This document shows, one piece after another, positions 1-11,368 of a stretch of DNA of 64,000 bases. This stretch comes from Neorhizobium vignae (GTDB lineage Bacteria; Pseudomonadota; Alphaproteobacteria; Rhizobiales; Rhizobiaceae): the NCBI RefSeq assembly GCF_000732195.1, contig NZ_JNNU01000002.1:434001-498000 (forward strand). The letters run 5' to 3'. Under the pieces are notes generated by a model. That model did not search any database, was not told the DNA's origin, and saw nothing but the letters and a program-made list of their open reading frames with translations. The first letter of the stretch is position 1, and each line of letters begins with the position of its first letter. The translations under genes and the position numbers were made by a program.

Positions 1-512
1 AAGTGCGGGAACTCGCCCAGCGTTCCGCCAAGGCGGCAAAAGAGATCAAGGAACTGATCCACACCTCCAACGACCACGTGAAGAGCGGCGTGGCGCTGGT
101 CGGGGAAACCGGCAAGGCCCTGCAGGAGATCGTCATCCAGGTCCAGCAGGTCAACGGCAATGTCGAAGCCATTGTGGAGGCCTCGAAGGAACAGTCGACC
201 GGCCTCAAGGAGATCAACACCTCGGTCAATACAATGGATCAGGGAACCCAGCAGAACGCGGCCATGGTCGAGGAAACCACCGCAGCGGCCCACAGTCTTG
301 CCCGGGATGCGGAGGGCCTGTTCCAGCTTCTGTCGCAATTCCATATCGGCGGCGGCGCTGCAACGGGAACCGCTTCACATCGGGGCTCGCCCGCACCCGC
401 ATCCGGCAGCAGCCGCCCGGCGGCATCGCCGGCCCGCCGAATGGTTGCCAAAGTCGCGCAGTCGTTCCAGGGCAACGCCGCTGCCGCGAAGCAGGATTGG
501 GAAGAATTTTAG
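1..512 (+). CDS. Methyl-accepting chemotaxis protein, C-terminal part (5' end outside window)
   Basis: The frame is open from the first base and stops at 510-512, so only about the last 170 residues of a chemoreceptor are present. What is seen: the distal, CheA/CheW-proximal to adaptation-region arm of the cytoplasmic coiled coil (RELAQRSAKAAKEIK near its start, then repeated Gln/Ala/Glu-rich heptads with AAMVEETTAA), an Ala/Ser/Pro-rich flexible linker, and a terminal DWEEF. In chemoreceptors such a C-terminal aromatic-acidic pentapeptide docks CheR and CheB for adaptation (NWETF in E. coli). The ligand-binding part is upstream of the window, so the signal sensed is unknown. The gene is convergent with glmM and ends just before a strong hairpin terminator. 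Confidence 0.93.
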   Translation, partial: VRELAQRSAKAAKEIKELIHTSNDHVKSGVALVGETGKALQEIVIQVQQVNGNVEAIVEASKEQSTGLKEINTSVNTMDQGTQQNAAMVEETTAAAHSLARDAEGLFQLLSQFHIGGGAATGTASHRGSPAPASGSSRPAASPARRMVAKVAQSFQGNAAAAKQDWEEF

Positions 513-563
513 AGGCAGCAAGAACGGCGATCGGGCCATCCCGATTTTCCGCGTAAAAATAAA

Positions 564-595
564 GGCCACCCGCGAAAACCGCGGGTGGCCTTTTT
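564..595. terminator. Bidirectional intrinsic terminator between the chemoreceptor gene and glmM
   Basis: A perfect 10-bp inverted repeat (GGCCACCCGC at 564-573, its complement at 581-590) encloses a 7-base loop and is followed by a T-run on the plus strand. An A-rich stretch on the left side supplies a T-run for minus-strand transcripts. It sits between two convergent genes. Confidence 0.88.
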
Positions 596-611
596 CATTG
601 GAATTGGGTCT

Positions 612-1964
612 TCAGGCCGCGTTGCGGACGTTGGCGATGACGCCGACCAATCCATCGACGATGCGCTCGATCTGTCCGCGGTCGTCGCCTTCCGCCATCA
701 CCCGGATCAGCGGTTCGGTACCGGAGGGGCGGATGACCAGGCGGCCCCTGGCAGCAAGCTCGGCCTCCGCCTCGGCGATCGCCTGACGCACGATCACATC
801 CTCCAGCGGCTTGCCGCCCTGGAAACGAACATTCTTCAGAAGCTGCGGCACGGGATCGAAACGGCGGCAGACCTCGCTGACCGGCCGGCCAAGGCGCTTT
901 GCCCGCGCCAGAACCTGCAGGCCGGCGACGAGGCCGTCACCGGTCGTGCCGAAATCGGAGAGTACGATATGGCCGGACTGTTCGCCGCCGACGTTGAAAT
1001 CGTGCGTGCGCATATGCTCGACCACATAGCGGTCGCCGACCTTGGTGCGCGCCAGGTCCAGGCCCTTGCCGTTGAGGAAACGTTCAAGGCCGAGATTGGA
1101 CATCACGGTCGCGACGATGCCGCCGCCTTTCAGCTTCTGGTCCTCGGCCCAGCTCTCGGCGATGACGGCCATCAATTGGTCTCCGTCGACGATCTCGCCG
1201 CGCTCGTCGACGATGATGACGCGGTCGGCATCGCCATCGAGGGCGATGCCGATATCGGCACGCACTTCATGCACCTTCTTCTGCAGCGCTTCGGGGCTGG
1301 TCGAGCCGCAGTCGAGATTGATGTTCGTGCCGTTCGGCTCGTTGCCGATCGTCACAACCTCGGCGCCGAGCTCCCAGAGCGCCAGCGGAGCCACCTTGTA
1401 GGCCGCACCATTGGCGCAGTCGATCGCAACCCGCAGGCCATGCAGCGTGACGTCGCGCGGCAGCGTGCGCTTCACATGTTCGATATAGCGGTAGATGTCG
1501 CCCTCGACGCGCTTCGCCCGGCCGATATCGCCGGACTTGGCGAGCTGGGAGTGCAGGTCGCTGTCGAGCAGGTCCTCGATGCGCATTTCCAGCTCGTCGG
1601 AGAGCTTGTAGCCATCGGGACCGAACAGCTTGATGCCGTTATCTTCGTAAGGATTATGCGAGGCGGAGATCATCACGCCGACATCGGCGCGCAGCGAGCG
1701 GGTGAGCATGGCGACAGCCGGCGTCGGGATCGGCCCGAGCAGGAAGACGTCGAGGCCGGCAGCGGTGAAACCCGCCACCATGGCGTTTTCCAGCATATAG
1801 CCGGAGAGGCGCGTATCCTTGCCGATCACCACCCGGTGGCGATGATTGCCGTTGCGGAAGATCGTGCCGACGGCGATGCCGACGCGCATCGCAAGATCCG
1901 GCGTCATCGGATGGATGTTGGACTTTCCGCGAATGCCATCAGTGCCAAAATAGCGGCGTGTCAT
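612..1964 (-). CDS. glmM: Phosphoglucosamine mutase GlmM
   Basis: Cytoplasmic enzyme that converts glucosamine-6-phosphate to glucosamine-1-phosphate for UDP-GlcNAc, peptidoglycan and LPS synthesis. The 450 residues match the usual family length. Seen: the N-terminal [11 protein letters not shown] signature, the phosphoserine loop ISASHNP with catalytic Ser about residue 102, the metal loop DGDAD at about 243-247 and the phosphate-binding RPSGTEP near 412. The ATG is preceded by GAAGGAG at good spacing. It follows ftsH on the same strand, as in most alphaproteobacteria, but a strong hairpin separates the two, so it probably also has its own promoter in the 180 bases upstream. Confidence 0.97.
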   Translation of the reverse strand: MTRRYFGTDGIRGKSNIHPMTPDLAMRVGIAVGTIFRNGNHRHRVVIGKDTRLSGYMLENAMVAGFTAAGLDVFLLGPIPTPAVAMLTRSLRADVGVMISASHNPYEDNGIKLFGPDGYKLSDELEMRIEDLLDSDLHSQLAKSGDIGRAKRVEGDIYRYIEHVKRTLPRDVTLHGLRVAIDCANGAAYKVAPLALWELGAEVVTIGNEPNGTNINLDCGSTSPEALQKKVHEVRADIGIALDGDADRVIIVDERGEIVDGDQLMAVIAESWAEDQKLKGGGIVATVMSNLGLERFLNGKGLDLARTKVGDRYVVEHMRTHDFNVGGEQSGHIVLSDFGTTGDGLVAGLQVLARAKRLGRPVSEVCRRFDPVPQLLKNVRFQGGKPLEDVIVRQAIAEAEAELAARGRLVIRPSGTEPLIRVMAEGDDRGQIERIVDGLVGVIANVRNAA

Positions 1965-2141
1965 ATAAGCTCCTTCGTCATCGCGCCTGAACGTCGCGGT
2001 CCTTGCAGGGATCGAACCCGCAGTATGTTAGACGGTAAAACCGGCCTGAAGCTTGGCTCATGCCACAGTTTAGCGGCACAAGCACATAAATTAGCATCAA
2101 AATCGATTATATCCCGTTACTTATAACAAAACCTTCCAAGC

Positions 2142-2175
2142 AAAAGCCGCCGTGGATTGCTCCACGGCGGCTTTT
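2142..2175 (-). terminator. Intrinsic terminator after ftsH
   Basis: A perfect 15-bp inverted repeat (AAAAGCCGCCGTGGA and its complement) with a 4-base loop lies 20 bases downstream of the ftsH stop. The minus-strand transcript ends in a T-run. It separates ftsH from glmM. Confidence 0.88.
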
Positions 2176-2194
2176 GGATTCAGTCGGCTAAGGA

Positions 2195-4129
<1,935 letters not shown>

Positions 4130-4232
4130 TGAACTCCCCGGACTGCGACGGCCAGCTTCTTGGCGGCCGCCTTGCTTGCCGCATAACATAGGGTTGCGGC
4201 AAGTCCTTGCCAAGGCGAACCGGTGTCGCCGC

Positions 4233-5594
4233 CTACCTTTTCCGCGAGGAATCCTTAACTGGTAGCCGGGGGAAAACGTCGCATCCGAGCAAAACCGCGA
4301 ACTGAATGCCAAGGGTAAGCTCGAACTGCGGCAAAAAACGGTCGAAAGGCGCAAGGAGAGGCTGGACGATACTTCGTTCGGCCACTCCTTTGTTTTTGCG
4401 ATCCTCCGTCGAAAGGAGGGCATTGGATTCGATGAAAGGCATCGCAGCGACGGCGCGCATGGCGATTGCGGGCGGCACGTCGGGAAACAGCGCCGATGCT
4501 TCGTCGCGATCCGGCGGGGTCGGGCCGACGACGATGTCGGCAGAATCCCGGTTGGTGATCCGGTAGCGACCGTCCCAGATTGCCGTATCGCCGGGAGAAA
4601 CGTGCAGCGGCAGTATGCCGCGGTTCTCGCGGACGAGATAAAGCCCGTCGCGGCGGCGGTCGAAGATCACCCGGCCGGCCGTCAGGCGGCCCGGCTGGCC
4701 ACCGTCGAGAAAGGCCATGATCCGGTTCATGCTGTCGCTGCCGAGCGCATGCTCCCTCCCCCCGAGCACCGCTGCGAGCAAGGAGAGCGCATGGCGCCGC
4801 ACGGCCTCGTCCCCCTGTAGGCCCACTGGGGCAAGATGCGCCAGCACGCCTTGGCGGATCGTCACATGCTCCCGCACAAGCCGCGCCGCCTCGTCGGAAA
4901 GCGCCGTGCGCCGCGCGGCGGCGATGGCCTGGGCTGCTGCGTCAAACCGATCCTCCCGCGTCAGCCGTCCGCGTACCCGCACCCGTTCGTAATGCGGATC
5001 GAGATTGCTGGGATCGTCGATCCAGCCCTGCCCTTCCCTGGTCAGGAAGTCACGGATATCGGACCGACGCGTCTCAAGAAACGGTCGCAGCAGCCAGCGG
5101 CGGCGATCGAGGAGCACCGCCCTGGCCATGCCGGCGAGCCCGGAATTTTCATCGCCTTCGCCGCGGGCGGCACGCATGGCAATCGTTTCGGCCTGGTCGT
5201 CGAGCGTGTGGCCGGTAACGATCGCCGTCGCATCGACCTCGTCGGCAACTTCGAGCAGCAGCCGGTAGCGCGCCTCGCGGGCCGCCGCGGAAATGCCGGT
5301 TCGCGGCTTCTCGCCCTCCCAGCGGCGGATGAAATGCGGAATACCCAGCCGGCCGCAAAGGGCTGCCACGGCATGTGCCTCGTCCGCCGATCCGGGTCTC
5401 AGCCCATGATCGATCGTCGACGCGAGAAGCAACAGGCCGGAGCCGGGGAGATTGGATTTCGAAAGGGCGACCAGAAGCCCGCAGGAATCGCTGCCACCGG
5501 AAATCGCGACGAGAAGGCGCGCTGGTCTGGAGAGATCGGCGATCAGCCGTTCGGCCGCCTGTTCGGGGGACAGGATCTTCGGTCCCGCGGTCAC
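4233..5594 (-). CDS. tilS: tRNA(Ile)-lysidine synthase TilS
   Basis: Modifies C34 of the CAU-anticodon tRNA-Ile to lysidine so that it reads AUA. Seen: the N-type ATP pyrophosphatase P-loop ISGGSDS close to the N-terminus (about residues 31-37 from the chosen start), HGLR and [12 protein letters not shown] motifs, and a C-terminal region of the usual size; about 453 residues in all. I chose the GTG at 5594, which lies 8 bases after the cpoB stop. The frame is open upstream to 5726, but that extension is Arg/Pro-rich and lies inside cpoB. No good ribosome binding site precedes the GTG, so translation may be coupled to cpoB. Core rhizobial order cpoB-tilS-ftsH. Confidence 0.93.
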   Translation of the reverse strand: MTAGPKILSPEQAAERLIADLSRPARLLVAISGGSDSCGLLVALSKSNLPGSGLLLLASTIDHGLRPGSADEAHAVAALCGRLGIPHFIRRWEGEKPRTGISAAAREARYRLLLEVADEVDATAIVTGHTLDDQAETIAMRAARGEGDENSGLAGMARAVLLDRRRWLLRPFLETRRSDIRDFLTREGQGWIDDPSNLDPHYERVRVRGRLTREDRFDAAAQAIAAARRTALSDEAARLVREHVTIRQGVLAHLAPVGLQGDEAVRRHALSLLAAVLGGREHALGSDSMNRIMAFLDGGQPGRLTAGRVIFDRRRDGLYLVRENRGILPLHVSPGDTAIWDGRYRITNRDSADIVVGPTPPDRDEASALFPDVPPAIAMRAVAAMPFIESNALLSTEDRKNKGVAERSIVQPLLAPFDRFLPQFELTLGIQFAVLLGCDVFPRLPVKDSSRKR

Positions 5595-5601
5595 GGGAGG
5601 A

Positions 5602-6654
5602 TCAGCAGGCCAGGCGCTTCTGTTCGCTGCCCACCTTGGCGAGCACGGCCTTGGGCGCGCTCGGATAACGCCGGGTGACTTCCTTGAGGGTTGCGCAGGC
5701 CGTGTCGGTATTGTCGAGTGCGGCAAGCGACATGCCGAGCTTCAGCAGCATTTCCGGCGCCTTGGGCGACTTGCCGTAGGTCTGGTGCGCGTTGAGGAAG
5801 GTCTTGGCGGCGTCGTTGTATTTTCCCTGGGAATACTGCGATTCGCCGAGCCAGAAGCTCGCATCCGCCACCTTGGCGCCCTTCGGATAGGCGGCCAGAT
5901 AACCGTTGAATTCCTTCTCGGCGAGCGGGTAGTCGCCGGCCAGAACATGGTTGTAGGCGGTCTGATAGGCATCGTTCTCGCTGCCGAGCGACGCGGTCTG
6001 CTGCGGATCGGTTCTGCCCGTCGGTGCCGGCGTCCTGCCTGTCGTCTGCGAGCCGGTCTCGACGCCCGGAAGCCCGGCGGCATTGTTGGCACGGTCGTTG
6101 CGGCTGGCGCCGCGCGGATTGCCGTTCTGGTCGAGATCCATCGAACCGAGCGTCGTCGGAGGCGGCGCTCGGCCAGGTGCGGTTGCTCCGCCAACGCCCT
6201 GACCGGACGGCGATTCGATGATCCGTGCGACATCGTCGGAGGATTGGGCGGGAGCAGTCGTTTGCGGCAACGGGGGCTGGGCGGAGGGAGCGCGGTTGGA
6301 CGCCACGGCCGGTTTCCCGGCCGCGTCGTCCACTTCGGTGCGCTTCTTCTTTTCCAGGTCCTGGAAGCGGAATTCGTTGTCTTCCTGCGTCTTGCGCAGC
6401 TGCTCCTGCATCTGCAGCAGCTGAAAACTCATTTCCTCGATCCGGCCGTTCAACTGGCGGACCTCTTCCTGGAGCTGCTGGATACGGACGGCCTCATTGC
6501 TCTGCGCCAGAATGACCGGGGGCTGAGTGGTTTCCCGCGGCTGTTCTGCAGCAGGCTGATTGCTGCCCTGGAAGAGTTTCGGCAGCGACAAAGCCCCGGC
6601 CGGGGCGCTCGTCGCCATCAGCCCCAGCATTGCTGCCAAGACAAGTTTCTTCAT
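5602..6654 (-). CDS. cpoB: Cell division coordinator CpoB (YbgF)
   Basis: Periplasmic Tol-associated protein that links peptidoglycan synthesis with outer-membrane constriction. The 350 residues show a signal peptide (MKKLVLAAMLGLMATSAPAG, cleavage near residue 21), a Gln/Glu-rich coiled-coil segment at about residues 50-110 that should trimerise, a long low-complexity Pro/Ser/Gly linker and C-terminal TPR repeats (AYQTAYNHVLAGDYPLAEKEF and following). The order pal-cpoB is typical of Tol-Pal operons, but a hairpin terminator follows pal, so some of its transcription must start in the pal-cpoB gap or read through. Confidence 0.95.
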   Translation of the reverse strand: MKKLVLAAMLGLMATSAPAGALSLPKLFQGSNQPAAEQPRETTQPPVILAQSNEAVRIQQLQEEVRQLNGRIEEMSFQLLQMQEQLRKTQEDNEFRFQDLEKKKRTEVDDAAGKPAVASNRAPSAQPPLPQTTAPAQSSDDVARIIESPSGQGVGGATAPGRAPPPTTLGSMDLDQNGNPRGASRNDRANNAAGLPGVETGSQTTGRTPAPTGRTDPQQTASLGSENDAYQTAYNHVLAGDYPLAEKEFNGYLAAYPKGAKVADASFWLGESQYSQGKYNDAAKTFLNAHQTYGKSPKAPEMLLKLGMSLAALDNTDTACATLKEVTRRYPSAPKAVLAKVGSEQKRLAC

Positions 6655-6782
6655 CTTTGTCCGTCCTGCTCTTTAGTCTGCGCCGGATTGGCGCGAGAGG
6701 AGATTTTTCCAACTGCCGGCAAAAAGCAACCGAGCTCCCCGTCAAAAATCCCGGAAAACAGGGCCAAACTATGGAAAAAACA

Positions 6783-6808
6783 AAAAGGCGGCCCGAAGAC
6801 CGCCTTTT
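6783..6808 (-). terminator. Intrinsic terminator after pal
   Basis: A 9-bp inverted repeat (AAAAGGCGG at 6783-6791, complement at 6800-6808) lies 21 bases downstream of the pal stop and has a T-run on the minus-strand transcript. It ends the pal transcript before cpoB. Confidence 0.82.
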
Positions 6809-6829
6809 ATTATCCGCCTGTGGCGCGGA

Positions 6830-7363
6830 TCACATACCGGCGCCGCCGAGAACGGTGACGGCACGGCGGTTCTGCGACCAGCAGGAAATGTCGTCGCAGA
6901 CGGCAACCGGGCGCTCCTTGCCGTAGGAGATGGTCTTCATGCGATTCGCCGGAACGCCGCGCGAAGCGAGATATTCCTTCGTGGCGGCAGCGCGGCGGGC
7001 GCCGAGCGCCAGATTGTATTCGCGCGTGCCGCGTTCGTCGGCATGACCTTCGACGGTGATCGCGTAGTTCGGATAGCGGGCCAGCCACTGGGCCTGACGG
7101 TCGAGCGTCTGCTGGGCGTCGGCGCGGATCGAGGTGCTATCGGTGTCGAAGAAGATGCGGTCGCCGACATTGACGGTGAAGTCCTGGGTCGAGCCGGGGG
7201 TTGCGGCGCCGGCGCCGTTGAGGCCGAGCTCACCCGCATTGTTCGGCAGGTTCTTCTTGTTGGCGCAGCCGGCGAGCGCAAGTGCCAGCGTCAGCGCGAT
7301 GACGGCAGGATTGCGGGCGAGGATCTGCATGCGGCTCATCGCCGAAGTATCGATGCGGCTCAT
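6830..7363 (-). CDS. pal: Peptidoglycan-associated lipoprotein Pal
   Basis: Outer-membrane lipoprotein that binds peptidoglycan and TolB and pulls the outer membrane inward during division. I chose the ATG at 7363 (MSRIDTSAM), which has AAGGAGAG upstream; the longer open frame has no such signal. It gives 177 residues with a lipobox LALAGC (Cys 33), a short linker and an OmpA-like domain carrying VEGHADERGTREYN and GARRAAATKEYL. tolB lies upstream; 171 bases with a hairpin and CtrA-like half-sites separate them, so pal probably has its own promoter as well. Confidence 0.97.
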   Translation of the reverse strand: MSRIDTSAMSRMQILARNPAVIALTLALALAGCANKKNLPNNAGELGLNGAGAATPGSTQDFTVNVGDRIFFDTDSTSIRADAQQTLDRQAQWLARYPNYAITVEGHADERGTREYNLALGARRAAATKEYLASRGVPANRMKTISYGKERPVAVCDDISCWSQNRRAVTVLGGAGM

Positions 7364-7418
7364 GGCCGGTCTCTCCTTGATCAGTATTTCAGAGTTTCCA
7401 GATTCTAACCGGGTTCGG

Positions 7419-7446
7419 TTAACCATGATCAAATTCTTATGGTTAA
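7419..7446. promoter_or_regulatory. Inverted pair of CtrA-like half-sites upstream of pal
   Basis: TTAACCAT at 7419-7426 and its reverse complement at 7439-7446, 12 bases apart, lie 56-83 bases upstream of the pal start. TTAACCAT is the strong half of the alphaproteobacterial CtrA recognition sequence. The canonical arrangement is a direct TTAA-N7-TTAA repeat; here the half-sites are inverted, so the assignment is tentative. Confidence 0.4.
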
Positions 7447-7497
7447 CAAAATATTCCCGATGACCATTTTCGTTCATTTTCAGCAGATTGGGGCGGG

Positions 7498-7521
7498 AAA
7501 GAGGCGCAAATACGCCTCTTT
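7498..7521 (-). terminator. Hairpin after tolB (weak terminator or attenuator)
   Basis: A perfect 9-bp inverted repeat (AAAGAGGCG and complement, 6-base loop) lies 13 bases after the tolB stop. On the minus-strand transcript it is followed only by TTT, so it may be a partial terminator or an RNA-stability element between tolB and pal. Confidence 0.55.
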
Positions 7522-7533
7522 TGCCTCAATTAC

Positions 7534-8847
7534 CTATTCAAGCAGCGGCGACCAGGCCGGGTCCGAACCGTAGGACGGCGTCTTGACCTGGAGTTCGTTG
7601 TAGCCGGTCAGGTCGATGGAATAGAGCTGAGGACCGCCGGCGCCGGCATTCTGGCGGAAGAACATCAGCACGCGGCCGTTCGGCGCCCAGGTCGGGCCCT
7701 CGTTGTGGAAGCCGCTGGTCAGGATGCGTTCGCCTGAACCGTCCGGCTTCATGACGCCGATCGAGAACTTGCCGCCCGACTGCTTGGTGAAGGCGATCAG
7801 ATCGCCGCGCGGCGACCAGACCGGCGTCGAATAGGAGCCGTCGCCGAAGGAGATGCGGGTCTGGCCCGAACCATCGGCATTCATCACGTAGATCTGCGGC
7901 CGTCCGCCGCGGTCGCTTTCGAACGCGATGCGGCCGCCATCCGGTGCATAGGACGGCGAGGTGTCGATCGCAGCCGTGGAGGTGAGCCGCGTCGTGGTGC
8001 GCGACCGCAGGTCCATCGTATAGATGTTGGAATTGCCTTCCTGCTGCAGGCTCATGATGACTTTCTGGCCATCCGGAGAGAACCGCGGCGAAAACGTCAT
8101 GCCCGGGAAATTGCCGACTACCTCGCGCTGTCCGGTCTCCAGCTGCAGCAGGTAGACCCGCGGCTGGTTGCCCTCAAACGACATGTAGGTGACTTCCTGC
8201 CGGCTCGGCGAGAAGCGCGGCGTCAGCACGATATCCTTGGTGTTGGTGAGCATGCGGACGTTGAAGCCGTCCTGGTCCATGATCGCCAGCTGGCGCTGGC
8301 GGGCGGTCTTCGGCCCGCTTTCGGAAACGAACACGACGCGAGTATCGAAATAGCCGTTCTCGCCGGTGATCTGCTTATAGATCGCATCGGCGATGATATG
8401 CGCGACGCGGCGCCAGTTTTCCGGCTGGGTAAAGAACTGCTGGCCGGTCATCTGGCTGCCGGCAAACGTATCCCAAAGGCGGAACTCGGCACGCAGGCGC
8501 CCGTCGCCTTCGCGGGTGATACGGCCTGTCACCAGCGCCTGCGCATTGATGACCTTCCAGTCTTCGAAGCGCGGTGCCTTGTTGGGGTCGGCGATCTTTT
8601 CGATGAACGCGCTTTTGTTGATCGGCGCGAAAAGCCCGGAGCGTTGCAGGTCCGCGGCGATCACCTGGGAAATCTGGGCACCGAGCTCGTTGTTCGACAG
8701 GAAATCCGTCACCGCGATCGGCAGCGGCTGAACATTACCCTTGTTGATGTTGATCTCGACAACAGCGTTGGCCGGGGTGGCGGCCATGAAGGCCGTCAAC
8801 ATCCCCGCGGCCACCATCACGGCGCGGAAAAAAGAGCTCTTGATCAT
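7534..8847 (-). CDS. tolB: Tol-Pal system beta-propeller protein TolB
   Basis: Periplasmic protein that bridges TolA and Pal. The 437 residues have a signal peptide ([20 protein letters not shown], cleavage after ATPANA), an N-terminal TolB domain with the conserved PLPIAV and DLQRSGLF segments, and a C-terminal six-bladed propeller shown by repeated [35 protein letters not shown] and [11 protein letters not shown] strands. It follows tolA after an 84-base gap in the tolQRAB run. Confidence 0.97.
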   Translation of the reverse strand: MIKSSFFRAVMVAAGMLTAFMAATPANAVVEININKGNVQPLPIAVTDFLSNNELGAQISQVIAADLQRSGLFAPINKSAFIEKIADPNKAPRFEDWKVINAQALVTGRITREGDGRLRAEFRLWDTFAGSQMTGQQFFTQPENWRRVAHIIADAIYKQITGENGYFDTRVVFVSESGPKTARQRQLAIMDQDGFNVRMLTNTKDIVLTPRFSPSRQEVTYMSFEGNQPRVYLLQLETGQREVVGNFPGMTFSPRFSPDGQKVIMSLQQEGNSNIYTMDLRSRTTTRLTSTAAIDTSPSYAPDGGRIAFESDRGGRPQIYVMNADGSGQTRISFGDGSYSTPVWSPRGDLIAFTKQSGGKFSIGVMKPDGSGERILTSGFHNEGPTWAPNGRVLMFFRQNAGAGGPQLYSIDLTGYNELQVKTPSYGSDPAWSPLLE

Positions 8848-8931
8848 TTACACAAGCCTTTCAGCTTAACACGAGAGTTTCGGGGCAGGTTCCGCGTCAT
8901 CTGTTTCTGCATCGGTTCCATACCTGCCGGC

Positions 8932-10152
8932 TCACAATGCGAACTCCGACGGATCGAAGTTCAGCACCAAAACGTTCCAACCTTTTTCGCCTTCATATTT
9001 TGCGGCGGGCAAATTCTTGAGCGGCGCGGATTTCAGAAGGGCGCGGCGCGTGCTGCCCTCGACCGCACGCCGGGTTCCTTCCGGTCCACCGGTCGCCGTC
9101 ACCTCCGGCTCGCCGACGATATTGCCGGACTGATCGAGCTGGACGCGGATCTTCACACGCACTTCGGAAACGCCGGTCAGCCCGCCGACGAGCGACCAGT
9201 TGCCCTGGATCTGCCCCTTGACGTTGTCGATCTCGCTGGAGCTGAGGCCGGTGCCGATCGTCTTGGTATCGCCGCGGCTGGCGACCTGCGTCGAACGCTT
9301 GGCGCCACCGCCGGCGGCCTCTTGCTTATTGAGCATAGCGGCGATCTGGTCGGCGTTGAAATCGCTCGCCATGGAAGACGATGACTTGGCGGTTTCCTGC
9401 TGCTTGCCTTCCTTCTTGTCGGACGGCTTGACGGATGCGGTCGCCTTGTTGTCGGTCTTGGCCGTCTCGGCTGCCTTGGCCGTATCCGGCTTCGTCTCGG
9501 CCGGCTTTTCAACGGGCTTGGCCTGCTCCTTCGGCGGTTCGGGCTTCGGCGGCTGCGGCTTCGAAACAGGCGTCGGAACCGCTTGCGGCAGTTCACCCGT
9601 TTCGGACACGTTTTCGGTCTGCACCGGCGCGGGGGTCGGCTTGGCGGCCTCCGGCTTTGGCGGCGTAGGCTCGGGCTTCGGCGGAGTAGGTTCCGGCTTC
9701 GGAGGCGTGATCTCCGGCTTGGGCTGCGGCAGGGCGGCCATCTCGGTCGGCTTCGGAGCCGTCTCCTCCTTGACGATGTCCTTGACCTGGTTCTGTGCCG
9801 GCGTCGGGGTCGGCGTCGGCCGTTCCACCGGCTTCGGAGCCGCCGTGGTTTCGGTCGGCTGCGGCTTGGTGGTCGGCGTCGGAGGCGTCTTCAGGTCGAC
9901 GTCGTTCTCGCCGGCGTTCTGGGCGTTCTCGACGATCTTCTGGTTCTTGGTTTCCTTGGGCGAAGGCTTCTGGCTGGCAGGCGCCTTCTTGTCACCCTGC
10001 TGGGTCTGGGTGATCGATTCCACGGAGACGATGTCGACGGGAAGCGCGTCGACTTCGGCCACGTCGAAAGTCGCGGGCGCGCTCAGCGAAACGAGCGCCA
10101 AGCCGAGTACCAGCGTGTGTAGGACCAGCGATGTGCCGAGACTGACCTTCAT
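8932..10152 (-). CDS. tolA: Cell envelope integrity protein TolA (TonB-like)
   Basis: Inner-membrane protein that transmits proton-motive energy from TolQR to TolB and Pal. The 406 residues have one N-terminal membrane segment (SLVLHTLVLGLALVSL), a very long Pro/Lys/Thr/Glu-rich domain with repeats of TPPKPE, and a C-terminal TonB/TolA-type domain (QLDQSGNIVGEPEV). Rhizobial TolA proteins have this Pro-rich linker instead of the Ala-rich helix of E. coli TolA. The start is 10 bases after the tolR stop. The repetitive linker produces long meaningless open frames on the other strand. Confidence 0.94.
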   Translation of the reverse strand: MKVSLGTSLVLHTLVLGLALVSLSAPATFDVAEVDALPVDIVSVESITQTQQGDKKAPASQKPSPKETKNQKIVENAQNAGENDVDLKTPPTPTTKPQPTETTAAPKPVERPTPTPTPAQNQVKDIVKEETAPKPTEMAALPQPKPEITPPKPEPTPPKPEPTPPKPEAAKPTPAPVQTENVSETGELPQAVPTPVSKPQPPKPEPPKEQAKPVEKPAETKPDTAKAAETAKTDNKATASVKPSDKKEGKQQETAKSSSSMASDFNADQIAAMLNKQEAAGGGAKRSTQVASRGDTKTIGTGLSSSEIDNVKGQIQGNWSLVGGLTGVSEVRVKIRVQLDQSGNIVGEPEVTATGGPEGTRRAVEGSTRRALLKSAPLKNLPAAKYEGEKGWNVLVLNFDPSEFAL

Positions 10153-10162
10153 GGCGCCGCGA

Positions 10163-10618
10163 TCACTTCTCCTGTTCCTGCAGGGTCACGAGGCCGATAT
10201 TCTTGTACCCGGCAGAAGAAATGCGGGCCATGACCTTCATGACGACGCCGTAGGCCGCGGTCGTATCGCCGCGCACATAGATACGTTCGTTATAGCCTGT
10301 GGTGGCAATCGCCTGAAGCTTCGGCACGATCTCGTCGAGGCCGATCGGCGTTTCCTGCAGGTAGATTTCGCCCTTCGGATTGACCGAGACGGTGATCGGT
10401 TGGGTGTCGGCGTTCATCGCCTTCGCCTGCGTTTCCGGCAGGTCGATCGGCACGCCGACGGTCATCATCGGTGCCGCCACCATGAAGATGATGAGCAGCA
10501 CGAGCATGACGTCGACAAGCGGCGTCACGTTGATTTCGCTGATCGCACCGCCGCGACGTCCGCCGCGCCTGCGACGACCGCCACCCGATGACTTTGCTCC
10601 TCCGGCCGACATACCCAT
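10163..10618 (-). CDS. tolR: Tol-Pal system protein TolR
   Basis: Component of the TolQR proton channel that drives TolA. The 151 residues have a basic Gly/Arg/Ser-rich cytoplasmic N-terminus, one membrane helix (VDVMLVLLIIFMVAAPMM) with the proton-carrying Asp at about residue 36 in NVTPLVDVML, and a periplasmic ExbD-type domain. It lies 30 bases after tolQ and 10 before tolA. Confidence 0.97.
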   Translation of the reverse strand: MGMSAGGAKSSGGGRRRRGGRRGGAISEINVTPLVDVMLVLLIIFMVAAPMMTVGVPIDLPETQAKAMNADTQPITVSVNPKGEIYLQETPIGLDEIVPKLQAIATTGYNERIYVRGDTTAAYGVVMKVMARISSAGYKNIGLVTLQEQEK

Positions 10619-10648
10619 GAGACGTTACTCCTTGAGCCCGAGAGGCTT

Positions 10649-11368
10649 TTACTGCGCCGCCTGGCGCGGCTGCAGCTTCTCGTCGATCTGACGCGACAGG
10701 ATGGCGGAGAATTCGTCCGCGAAACCTTCCATGCGGCCAGAGAGCTTGCCGGCGTCGGCGGTGAACTTGTTGTAGGCGATGACCGCGGGAATGGCGGCGA
10801 CGAGGCCGATCGCGGTGGCGAGCAGCGCTTCGGCGATACCCGGTGCGACGACTGCGAGGTTGGTGGACTTCGACCCGGCGATCGCCTGGAACGAGGTCAT
10901 GATGCCGACGACGGTGCCGAACAGACCGATGAACGGACCGGCCGAGCCGATCGTCGCCAGCGAACCGAGGCGAGCCTCGTAGGTTTCCGCTTCACGCGAC
11001 ATGGTGACGTCCATCGCCCGGTCGATACGCATCTGCAGGCCGATCGGCGACCGTGCGCCGCGCTCGAAACTCTTCTTCCACTCGCGCATGGCGGCGACGA
11101 AAATCGCGGCAAGACCGGTGTTCGTCCGTTCCGACAGGGTGCGGTAAAGTTCTTCCAGCGACTGGCCGGACCAGAAGACCTGCTCGAACTGGTCGAACTG
11201 GCGCTTGGCCTTGCCGAAGCTGATATATTTGTCGATCACGATCGCCCAGGTCCAGATCGATGCGCCGATGAGACCTATCATCACCAGCTTGACGACCAGA
11301 CCGGCCTGCATGAACAGCGACCAGAGGCTCACTTCGCTCGCCGCTGCCGCCAAACCTACCTGTTCCAT
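10649..11368 (-). CDS. tolQ: Tol-Pal system protein TolQ
   Basis: MotA/TolQ/ExbB-family inner-membrane subunit that forms the proton channel with TolR. The 239 residues show three membrane segments: about 23-43 (VVKLVMIGLIGASIWTWAIV), about 140-160 (SAGPFIGLFGTVVGIMTSF) and about 175-198 (IAEALLATAIGLVAAIPAVIAY), with the conserved GTVVGI and ATAIGLVAAIPA motifs. First gene of tolQRAB. ybgC, the usual upstream neighbour, is about 1 kb away with a divergent gene between. Confidence 0.97.
   Translation of the reverse strand: MEQVGLAAAASEVSLWSLFMQAGLVVKLVMIGLIGASIWTWAIVIDKYISFGKAKRQFDQFEQVFWSGQSLEELYRTLSERTNTGLAAIFVAAMREWKKSFERGARSPIGLQMRIDRAMDVTMSREAETYEARLGSLATIGSAGPFIGLFGTVVGIMTSFQAIAGSKSTNLAVVAPGIAEALLATAIGLVAAIPAVIAYNKFTADAGKLSGRMEGFADEFSAILSRQIDEKLQPRQAAQ

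Noticed and set aside
2005..2021. A tRNA T-arm-like sequence on the minus strand (GGTTCGATCC context) upstream of glmM
   Set aside because: No acceptor, D or anticodon arms could be paired at proper distances, so it is not an intact tRNA; a remnant is possible but cannot be supported.
4130..4423. N-terminal extension of ftsH by 98 residues
   Set aside because: It is Arg/Ser-rich, overlaps tilS, and the internal ATG at 4129 has the right ribosome binding site and family start.
8398..10591. Long plus-strand open frames opposite tolB, tolA and tolR
   Set aside because: They are shadows of GC-rich and repetitive Pro-rich coding DNA; tolA's composition alone explains the Gly/Val/Ser-rich translation.
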